NCBI GenBank assembly: GCA_928212115.1
Contig: CAKMRJ010004445.1
Span: 4,101,355 to 4,165,354 of the forward strand
DNA: 64,000 nucleotides
Direction: 5' to 3'
From: Lactuca virosa
Taxonomy: Eukaryota; Streptophyta; Magnoliopsida; Asterales; Asteraceae
A program made the translations under genes and the position numbers. The notes beneath the pieces are model-generated. The model was not told the origin of the DNA, ran no database searches, and saw only the letters and a list, made by a program, of their open reading frames with translations. Below are positions 47,530-56,687 of this stretch, in pieces. Numbering within the stretch: the stretch's first letter is position 1; every line of letters begins with the position of its first letter.

Positions 47530-47973
47530 GTTAGGTCAAACTTCGAACTCCATAAGCGAAGATAACCACCCTCAGAAGCATCAATTTCTTGTTTCCATAC
47601 ACGTACCTTTCTACTTCACCTTACTTCACCAACGATTTTGGAGCTTCAAAATACAAATTTGGGGACCGTGAAACCCTTCTCAGCGTCAAACCCTTCTCGA
47701 ATGCATGAAACCCTTTATCAGTGACGGTTCGTGAAAGGTGATGGTTAGGGAATAGGTTAGTGGTGACCGGATAGTACAGGTCACCTGCTCGTCACCAGGT
47801 ATTAGCTCTCAAGTGATAATTTCACGAAAATATCGTGTCCACAGTCAACGAAAAATTAAAATCATTTTCCAATTTAGTGCCAAAAACATGGGACTTTAGT
47901 TTCTAGCATGTACAAGCAATGGAGGGACATAAGTTTTCAAGTACTATGAACAAAAAGATAAGACACTTCTACT

Positions 47974-48057
47974 TTATATCTTGAAGCTAACATCTTTTGC
48001 ATTTATCCCACTTCGGTTGAAAAATGTGATAATGGATGAGATAAGCTCAGCTTCTTC
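47974..48057 (-). pseudogene. Isolated exon-like fragment (possibly histidyl-tRNA synthetase-like)
   Basis: On the minus strand, a CCTACAG acceptor at 48058-48064 precedes an open stretch of 27 codons ending in TAA. It reads EEAELISSIITFFNRSGINA and then KDVSFKI. The pattern recalls the segment of plant histidyl-tRNA synthetases that includes an AELI...FF.R.GI..DVGFK stretch, but I am not certain. No neighbouring exons of such a gene are visible apart from the uncertain piece at 49032-49106. If correct it is a gene relic. Confidence 0.3.
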
Positions 48058-49031
48058 CTGTAGGATATACACACAAATGGTTGAACTTATTAATACCGAA
48101 CATTAGATGATGGATAATAGCATCCAACCATACTATCCAAAAAGAGAACATAGGAAGAACACAAATTTAAGAAAGACATGGTACAAGACAGTCGTAAAAA
48201 AGAAAAAGCCAAGGAAACAAACAATAATGTCATGTTTAGTTTGCCTTTGTGACCAAATGGGAATTCAAGAATCCGACCCAAACTTTGATGCCTTGTTTGA
48301 TTTCCAAAGTTTGAATATATAATTTTGGACAAAAGTAACCTTCACCTTCACCATTTAAAACGGTTTTGCAATCTTGAATAGATCCACAAAGAGGTACAAG
48401 GGTGACTGAAATGCAAGTTTGTTTCCAATAATGATGATGACAAAAAGGTTGAATCAAAACTACAAGCACGTTTTTTTTTTGGTTTAATAGAATGACTACA
48501 AGATGATGTTAAGGAAATAAGTGAATGTAACGGATTAAAGTGTAAAAATTATTGTAACTACTTGAAAATGGTATTTCTCGCTAAATAGCAGAAATAGTAA
48601 CCTTGTAGGAAGATGATTACACTGATAATGTGGTTATGATGTAATAGAATCTAATCTCCTGAAACCAGTACCTGATCCACCACATTCCCATCTTAATCAT
48701 GCCTCCCTAAAACTATCATATTATGGACCTTTTCTCTTCATCTGATGAGACCTACCACAAAGAAAATTTAATGTTGTTTAATTTGGTAATCTTATAAAAA
48801 ATAAACATAAAGACTCATCTTCCTGAAGTGATCAATAATAGGTTTAAAGTTTGTTGGTTATTTGTCATCAAAGCATCAATACAAGTTATATTTCCATTTC
48901 TTGCTTTTAAGCATATCCTTTAATGTAGATTTTAGGTTGCAAAATTAAATATAAATCAATGATGAACAATCAAGGTCATCGTAATAAGATATATTAGCTT
49001 AACGATTAAAAAAATAGGTTGAAAAGCATAC

Positions 49032-49106
49032 CAATGAGAAGTCCAGAAATACCTATACCTTCTATGGAAGCAAGCTCTATAAGTCTATCCCGCATGTAAA
49101 AAGGAA
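49032..49106 (-). pseudogene. Isolated exon-like fragment, unknown
   Basis: On the minus strand, CTGCAG (acceptor) precedes 75 bases open in one frame (FYMRDRLIELASIEGIGISG), followed by a GTATGC donor. I do not recognise the protein. It may belong with 47974-48057 as remains of one gene between the BBE-like gene and the MULE fragment. The DNA between (48058-49031) shows no other exon I would defend. Confidence 0.25.
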
Positions 49107-49421
49107 CTGCAGTTAACAATCTTTATCTACAGTAGAGGCACAATGTTGTATAGAAGTATAATGTTAGAGATGTAATGCCCTTATATGCGTGCATATATGT
49201 TCAAACTACAAAATATAATAACTTCAAGTTTCATACAACTATGTAAGTTACCCATGAATTTGATGAACTATGGAGGCATGATGGAGGCATAATAATTAAT
49301 ACTTAACCACATTTTGGTTTTCATTAGTGATGCAAATCCACATTTGTGAGATAATTAAGGCGTAGCCAGTAGCCACATACAAAAACAAAATTAATGCATT
49401 ATTCATTATTGATTCTACTAG

Positions 49422-51002
49422 CTAAGTCCCTCTCGACAATCTCGGAATGCTCTGTTCATGGATGAAGAAGTAATCAGGGTCGAAATCGGCCTTGATTGCC
49501 ACCAGCCTCTCGAAGTTATCTTTGAAGTACATCTTTCCCCAAGAAAGTCTCTTATCATCTATATCGTAAATGAATTCATGTTTATCATTCCTTCCAAGAT
49601 CGAGATCTCTGAAGTTTGCATAGGCTTCTCTTGGAGAATTCGAAACATATTGGGTCATGCATTCATAGAGCTTCCGAAGCACACCAACATGCTTCTCCTC
49701 CATTACAGGATCCATCCATGATGCTACATACTGAATCTTGAAAAGTACCCCTTTTCTGTGAGGAAACGGGGTCGATGACTCTAAAATCGAGTTCATCATT
49801 CCTCCATATGGATTCCATATCATCAATGGACTTCCTTCTTCCATCATTATCTTCCAGATATCATCTAACCCTGATTCCGGAATTACTTGTCTCACAAAAT
49901 CTGATTTTGCTTTAAAATAGTTCAAGAAAGATGGTTTTCCTTCAAGGAGGACAGAAGGTGGCACGTTTCTTGGGTACCCAGCGAAGAACATTACAGACTC
50001 TATCCAACTCATTTCAATACAATCCTCTTTCTGTAGACCCAGCTCGGGAAAACTCACGTTCATGATCTGCATGAGTCTATCTATTCCACCAAGAAATAAT
50101 GCTTGGTAAGTTGTACTTACTGTTTTATTAGTTGTACCCGATACATTCGATCCAGCCAAAGTGACTTTGATAAAGAGATCTTCGTTAAAAACCGAACCCA
50201 CTTCTTGCCATTTGTAAAGAATCTTGGTGGCGTCTTGTTCTAATGTTTTGGTAACAGCGAACACAGTCACAGTTTCAGGGACATTGACGAGTTCGAGTTT
50301 CCACGAAACAATGATTCCAAAACTACCCCCGCCACCACCACGTATAGCCCAATAAACATCCTCCCCCATCAATTTCCGATCAAGAATATCCCCATTTGCG
50401 TTTATGATTCTTGCATCTAACACATTATCCGCTGCAAGCCCATATTTCCTCATCATCGTTCCATACCCACCTCCGGTGATATGTCCACCGACACCCAAAC
50501 TCGTGCAAATCCCAGCTGGAAATCCTAGGGTTTTGCTTTTCTCCGCCACTCGATAGTTAAGCTCGCCAATGGTGGCTCCGGCTTCCACCCAAACAGAATT
50601 TTCAGTGGTATCGACGTTAATACCACGCATCTTTGACAAGTCAATTACGACAAAACTAGAATTCATAACTGATGTGTAGGACAACCCTTCGTAATCATGC
50701 CCTCCACTTCTTACCCGAACTTGAATCCCGAGCTTTCTGGCACAAATAACTGCGGTTTGGATCTGGGTTTCATTCAACGGAGTGAAAATAGCTTCGGGTT
50801 TGGGAGTTGATGGGGTTGTGAAGCGAAGATTTATGGCTCTGGAGGTGAGAAGTGGGGTGAAGTCGGCGTAGTCAGGGGTGAGGAAAGTGTTAGGGACTAG
50901 GATGTCGGAAAGACATTGCAAAAAGGTTTCTTCGATTTGATGTGAATATGAAAATGAAGCAAGTGATAGTAGTAGGAAAAGAACAAATCTTGAAGAAGCC
51001 AT
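49422..51002 (-). CDS. Berberine-bridge-enzyme-like FAD-linked oxidase, intronless
   Basis: A 526-residue secreted flavoprotein of the BBE-like family, which oxidises alcohols, sugars or alkaloids with oxygen or another acceptor in the wall or vacuole. I start at the Met at 51002; an in-frame Met 12 codons upstream would bury the signal peptide (residues 1-20). Visible: Cys30 and Cys87 for the conserved disulfide, His102 in RSGGHDYEG and Cys166 in GICTSLG for bicovalent FAD linkage, the GGGYG and AIRGGGGGSFGI flavin-binding loops, several N-glycosylation sequons, and the C-terminal BBE region ending in YFFIHEQSIP. The length and single exon are normal for the family. Lettuce and sunflower have secreted carbohydrate oxidases of this family, a plausible role, but the substrate cannot be read from sequence. 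Confidence 0.95.
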   Translation of the reverse strand: MASSRFVLFLLLSLASFSYSHQIEETFLQCLSDILVPNTFLTPDYADFTPLLTSRAINLRFTTPSTPKPEAIFTPLNETQIQTAVICARKLGIQVRVRSGGHDYEGLSYTSVMNSSFVVIDLSKMRGINVDTTENSVWVEAGATIGELNYRVAEKSKTLGFPAGICTSLGVGGHITGGGYGTMMRKYGLAADNVLDARIINANGDILDRKLMGEDVYWAIRGGGGGSFGIIVSWKLELVNVPETVTVFAVTKTLEQDATKILYKWQEVGSVFNEDLFIKVTLAGSNVSGTTNKTVSTTYQALFLGGIDRLMQIMNVSFPELGLQKEDCIEMSWIESVMFFAGYPRNVPPSVLLEGKPSFLNYFKAKSDFVRQVIPESGLDDIWKIMMEEGSPLMIWNPYGGMMNSILESSTPFPHRKGVLFKIQYVASWMDPVMEEKHVGVLRKLYECMTQYVSNSPREAYANFRDLDLGRNDKHEFIYDIDDKRLSWGKMYFKDNFERLVAIKADFDPDYFFIHEQSIPRLSRGT

Positions 51003-51026
51003 GTTTTTTTTCTGCATGAGATGGAG

Positions 51027-51062
51027 GGTCAAATACAATTTTATATTGACGAAGGTTTGACC
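51027..51062 (-). promoter_or_regulatory. BBE-like gene core promoter with W-box-like elements
   Basis: On the minus strand a TATAAA box lies at 51045-51040, unusually close to the ATG, implying a very short leader. TTGACC W-box cores occur at 51027-51032 (minus) and 51057-51062 (plus), with another TTGAC core at 51046-51050. Clustered W-boxes bind WRKY factors and would fit defence-related induction; that is inference. Confidence 0.4.
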
Positions 51063-51276
51063 AAATAAAGGTAAAATTAATTTGGGCAGTTTTCTCTTTA
51101 TTCATTAAGGTGGTGTCATTGAATTTTGCAATTTAATAACATCTTAATAAGTTCTTTACTTCTTTAAGTGACATTTAACAAAAAATCGAGTTCTTGAAGA
51201 TTTTAATAGACTTCTTTTGAAACGTTTCGAGAAGAACATCAGAACATGGAAATGAAAGAAACAAAATTTAATAAAT

Positions 51277-51661
51277 AGAGTAAATTACAAGAATGGTCCC
51301 TATGGTTCAGGGTAATTTGTGTGTTTGGTATCTAACTATTTTTTTAACTGGGAAGGTCCCTGTTTGTTTTTGTTACGCGTTTGGATTCTGTCTTACCTAA
51401 AAAGACTACTTTGCCCTTGATTTTTTAATTTATTTAAATAAACACACCCCCTTCGCCTTACCTTACCTACCCCACCATTTTTTCTATTTAAATAATAGTA
51501 TTTTTATGTAAGACATGGACCAAACGCATAACAAAAACAAAGAGTATGGACCAAACACGTAACAAAAACAAACAGTAAGACCTTCTGAGTTAAAAAAATT
51601 AGTTAGGGACCAAACATGCCAATTATTCCAATCCATAGGCACCATTCAGGTAATTTACTCT
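51277..51661. mobile_element. MITE, 385 bp, with about 30-bp inverted ends
   Basis: Left end AGAGTAAATTAC and right end GTAATTTACTCT are inverted copies; similarity extends about 30 bp inward with a few mismatches. The 7-bp direct repeat AATAAAT flanks it (51270-51276 and 51662-51668). There is no coding. The superfamily is unclear from a 7-bp duplication; a hAT- or Mutator-related origin is possible. It sits between the BBE-like and OEP21 genes. Confidence 0.8.
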
Positions 51662-51668
51662 AATAAAT

Positions 51669-52332
51669 AAGATGTTACATGTAGTAGAAGTTGGAACTTA
51701 ACATTCAAATTTTACTATAACAGAAACAGTAGTCGAGACTCAAGAATAATCATTTATATCTCTTTTTATTTTTCTTTTCAAAAGCTAATGACAAGAAAAT
51801 CTTTTGACCTTTGATTATATTTTGGAAAAAGTTGGAATTTTATCCATTAACATTCATCTCAATAGCAGTCAAACACGCCAAATGTTACAAGGGTTCGAAA
51901 ATAAGGTGTTTTGATAAACAAAAAATCTCAATATCTCTAAGATCATGTAAATTCACTTTCCCCTATTGATATTCCTCCTCTATGCCTAAGCTTCAAAAAA
52001 TTCAATGTAGGATACTCCTTTAGTTTACATTTTATATTTTAGGCACAAAACAGAAAGCACATTAGTAGAGAGTATATGGTTGTTTAAAAACCTGAAAAAG
52101 TTTTAAAATTGGGGAAATATGAGTATAATATTTTTTTTGCCCAATGGATTAACATGAGACAAAAATACACTATTCGGCATTAACAAGATGACTAATTGTG
52201 AATAATAACAAGCATGTTTCAAAAATCTTAATTTAGGAGTTTTGGGCTAATTCTACAAACCTACACATTAGTTCTTTTTTTTTTCTTTGATTTTGACTTG
52301 TTAGAAAACAACAACATAATGAATTGTCCATC
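51669..52332. other. Intergenic DNA downstream of OEP21
   Basis: AT-rich with no gene recognised; the right part would contain the OEP21 3' untranslated region and polyadenylation site. Confidence 0.5.
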
Positions 52333-54602
52333 TCATAGGTGGTATCTCACATTCCATCTTCCATTAATATCAACATTAAATGTCCAATTGTTTTCCCTGA
52401 GTTGTACATACGGAATCTGCAACAAAAAGACACATGAGATTACAAACATTACCAATAAAATTAACAAACAAAAAAAATATTATTATTATTAGAGAAAGCA
52501 ACTAACTACAATATACATGTTGATAAATTACAAAATGCCAAATTACATAAAAACCATTGTAGTTCACAACTTTTTCGGTTTTTCAAAAGAATATTTTTCT
52601 GACTTGAGACTTCGATTTTTTAATTAAAAAAAAAACACTACATGAAATTTTGAAATTATAAAAACCATTAGAGTTTCTAATTTGTTTGGTTTATCCACCC
52701 AAAGAACCTTTTTATGACTTAACCATAAAAACTATGAATTTTTTCAAAAAAAAATAATAATAAACGTTTACTAGAAAAATATTCTTCCAATGAATTTTTT
52801 TCAATTCTTAACCGGAAAACCCTTACTGTGGTTTTTTTATATAAAAAAAACATTGGTTTTATCACTTTATGCATGTTTTCAATAATGGAGGTTTGGATCT
52901 AGTAAATATGATTATGATTTATAGGTTATAAAAATTGCAAGTAATACCAATGCACTTTACTCTCTCTACCAATATGGACAATCTACTTTATTTTTATCCA
53001 TCATAGCAACCTACTTACATTTTTAACTCATAATAGCTATTTACTTATGTTTTTTTATCTAAAACAACGCCACTTTATCCTTTCTTTACAAATAATAGCA
53101 ATGTATTTATATTTGTTACATATTGCTATTATCATTTAAAAACTCCAAGTTTTTATTATTTGCAAGAAATTGTAGATACATTGCAATCTATATGTAAAGA
53201 ATATAAGTATGTTGCTATTTTAGGTTACATATTGCTATTATCTGTTAAAAAGGGAAGTACATTGCTATCATGGGTAAGGAGTAGCTGAAAGAAAACTGAT
53301 TTTGAAGGTTTAAATAAACTTATGTAACTATCCCTATCTTTCATCGCATGATTATATGAATTGTGATTCTTCAAAGTTTCAATAACTACTTTGAAAAGAC
53401 ACATTAATTATGGAAAATACCTTGTCAACGATTTCCATGCCAAGTTTGAGTCTTACATCTTGGTCTTTCTGAAAATCTAGAATGTTCCATACCAACTCAA
53501 GAGCTCCCTGTGGTGTTGGCTGTTTAAGAGATAAGCAAAAAGAAAATAACTTTAGAGATTACACAATTATATTCATACCTTGAACACTAGCTAATTAAGA
53601 AAGTAACATTTTTTATTTATGGCAAATGAATCTTGATTTGCAGTTTTCAAGTGTGTACTTTATATCATTTCTGTGAAAATGGATCAAACTTGGATTATAT
53701 TCAATAGTTTATAACCTCTTAAATTGCTTTATTAAAAAAATTGGATCATTACTTTGATAAATAGTTTAGATCATGGTATTTGTTATATGCTAGAAACAGT
53801 AATGTACTTCCATTGATTTGTTTTTATATCGAGACAATAAAATTTCCACACACCTGAGTCAACTCTTGGTCAATATTGCAACGCCCTTTAAGAACAAAGT
53901 TCACATCACGATTGAATGAAACTGGATATGCTTTTTTCCCACGCAAGGTGCAATGGAGATTTTCATTTTTATCATAATGCAATCCAGCTCCAAGACTAGC
54001 TGAAAGCTATATCAAGTAAGTAGATGTGTTAAAGATTGTTAATTTTAAGCCTAGCTGCCTAAAAGATTCATAATTTAAGGGTAGAAATTGTAACATACAG
54101 TAGGATAGGAATGTCTAACAAGTGCACACAAGAAAGTTGGAAGCCCAGTTCCTGTATCAAGCTCTCCGCTAAGCTGCAATATTGGAAAATTAGATGTCAA
54201 CGTAAAGCACAAGTTTTTGAAATCCCTAATTTGAACCGGAGTTAATCTTCTTATCAAATTAATCAAAATGCGACAGAATCAAGAGCTGATTTCTTTCAGT
54301 CACGTCATTGCTACATAGATAAAACCCAAACAGAAATCCGGAACTCCTTATGATCAACAAAAACAAAATCAAATAAAGACAGTTCAAAATTGCTGCCAAT
54401 AACGATAATCAAAAGATATAGTTTGAAACAAATGGTGTGAATTTGCGACCTGAAGTAGCGTGTTGGAATCGATTTGGAGCTTCTGCTTAGCGTGGATTTT
54501 GAGAGCACTTACATCTCCGGCGTACTTCACCGTAGGAGGATTCTTGTTTGTGGCGATCCTGAGAGCGCGTGATTCTCCACCGTATCTTAAGGAAGTATCC
54601 AT
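52333..54602 (-). CDS. OEP21: Outer envelope pore protein 21 (OEP21), five exons
   Basis: OEP21 is a beta-barrel channel of the chloroplast outer envelope that passes phosphorylated metabolites and is modulated by ATP and triose phosphate. Exons on the minus strand: 54602-54450, 54173-54099, 54006-53854, 53519-53421 and 52416-52333, all joining in phase 0 with GT-AG borders; 187 residues. Recognised segments: MDTSLRYGGES at the start, GELDTGTG in exon 2, LRGKKAYPV in exon 3, NFQKDQDVRLK-like (ILDFQKDQDVRLKLG) in exon 4, and RENNWTFNVDINGRWNVRY at the end. The N-terminus carries about 20 residues (17-36) that I do not expect in the family, flanked by ALRI and ALKI, which suggests a partial duplication or insertion inside exon 1. 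No signal peptide is expected for this type of outer-envelope protein. Confidence 0.93.
52930..53285. repeat. Foldback-type repeat in OEP21 intron 4
   Basis: Several inverted copies of a segment containing ACATATTGCTATTAT and AATAATAGCAATGT can fold on each other. Related ATTGCTAT/ATAGCAAT-bounded stretches occur in FKBP18 introns (57880-58160, 58725-58870). They look like MITE remains. Confidence 0.5.
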
Positions 54603-54641
54603 TTCTGCGAGGTGGATTATCAGAAGCTGTTGGTAAAACTA

Positions 54642-54674
54642 AAACCCTAGCTATGGCGGAGATTCATATATATA
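54642..54674 (-). promoter_or_regulatory. OEP21 core promoter: TATA box and telo-box
   Basis: ATATATATAC at 54665-54674 forms a TATA box on the minus strand, about 65 bases upstream of the ATG. An AAACCCTA telo-box lies at 54642-54649 near the expected transcription start, a common element near start sites of plant housekeeping genes. Confidence 0.55.
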
Positions 54675-56687
54675 CTGTACTTCAGGCGTAAGCAATTTTG
54701 TCCCTCTTGTGGATAAAAAGCCAACGGAGCAAAAACTGGAAGTTTGGGGTTTGGACAATAAATTTAGTTGTCTTGTTTTAGAGATCTCCTTATTTTATTT
54801 TGTAGACTTTAGATAGTTACTTATTATAAAATAATACTTTATCCCTCGTAAAAACTTAAAGTAACAAATGATCTTTTTAAAATATTTAAACAACAATCAT
54901 ATACTTATAATTCATATTATACACATATTTTTTTTTTTTCGAGATAAAACTTAGAAGTGTAATTAATAACTAAACAGTTTTACCATATTAACTTAGAAGT
55001 GTGATTAATAACCAAACAATTTTACCATATTACGGTTAGTATGGTTCACTTTTTGAATAAAACTGAATTGTCCAATTGGACAATTTGAATTAAACTGTTT
55101 GGTTCGGATAATCGGATCTTTGGATTGGTTTTCAACAAAACCGAATTATTGTTTTGGATTTTGGATTGGTGTTGGTTTATTAAATAAGAACCGAATAGTC
55201 CAAAAAAACCGATGAACATTTATTATTTATTTATTTATAATATATATCTATAGTTATTTATTAATTTTGTAATTTATATTTTCAAATAGGTTCAAAACGT
55301 TTCACCTGATAAAAAAAACATTAATATGTATTTTCTCTCAAAAGTTTTCTATCTGTAAAATATTTAAATATAATATATCTTCTTATTAGTTGTTTATAAA
55401 TTTCAAATCACAACTAAATAATTTGTTTTCGCTTCTTGTGTAAAGTTGAGTAATATTATAATTGTATGTCGTTTTAAAATGTTTCGGTTTTTGAAAACCG
55501 AATTATAAAAACCGATACAACCGAATTCTAATTGGATCGGATCGGATTTGATTTTGATTTGGACTATTTGGATCCATGTTTTGAAAACCGAAATCAATTT
55601 GGATTCACTTGATTGGATCGGATCAAACCAATCCATCCAAACGAACACGCCTAATTACGATGGCTTGGAACCTGTTGTTTTTAGTAAATGAGATTAATGG
55701 GCTTAAGATATAATCGGGACTATTTGATAGTTTTTTTTTAACATAATCTCTGACAAAATCATTTGGGATTGTTTGATAACCTCTTCATGCATCCTTCAAA
55801 TAGCATCTCTAAATCAGTTGACATTCAACGTGTTTGATACAAGATCTAAACGGATCAAAAATCATATTAACAACCTCTCAATGGTTAAGGAACCATTCTT
55901 TCCCTTTGAATCGTTAAAATATTAAAAATTATTCAATATTAAATGATTCAGTTTTATAGAACAACCCCTTAATGGGTTATACAAAAAAAAAGTCTGGCTT
56001 GATGTATTAAGATACCAACCATTTACATTTGTTATTTTCTCCGCCTAACTACTCTCATGTTAAAAATGACTAATATTGAGAAAAAAAATTTGTTGTAGTA
56101 TAAACAAATGGTAGTTTAGTCTCATTCGGATGGATGATTCGAAATAGAAAATAAACAGGCTTTAAAATATTACATATTCAACCACTTTACCATACAAGAC
56201 TTAATGGGAAAAAACAATCGACCCCTTAATGGTGATCACTTAGGAACTAAACACTTCAAAATGGAGTTGTTCCTAAAATTTCACAAGACTCGATCTTGGG
56301 CGAACCAACATTCAAAAATATAACGATTAAACAATTTATTATAAACCATGTATTATTATTTCAAATATTTGTATGATCCCACATCCTTATCATCACAATG
56401 TTTGAGGGGCAAATTAGTAATCTTATCTTCTATAAGTTCCAAAAACCTATCTGGTGATTTTCATGTGAATTATTCCAAAATGATAAAAGGAGTTGGTATA
56501 TAAATACAGTGTTACAAAGAGTTTTTTGTCACGCAATGTCATGTACAACTTCATATTACAAAGCTTTATACATCTCATAAAATGGCATGGTAGAAAAATT
56601 TGCTCTTTATACCCAAACTACCCCTGCAAACTCATTCAAATCCTGCTAATAAACAAGATTAAGATACCCATAGTCCCTGGAAACAAA
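54675..56687. other. Intergenic DNA between FKBP18 and OEP21
   Basis: No gene recognised. Positions 55030-55640 are filled with degenerate repeats of AACCGAA, TTGGAT and GGATCGGAT words on both strands, typical of old plant repeats. Positions 55690-56280 have several TTAATGG/CCATTAA words and look like old MITE pieces. Confidence 0.55.

Noticed and set aside
48090..48469. Overlapping ORFs of 71-80 codons on both strands
   Set aside because: None shows a known domain or splice signals that would link it to neighbours; chance ORFs.
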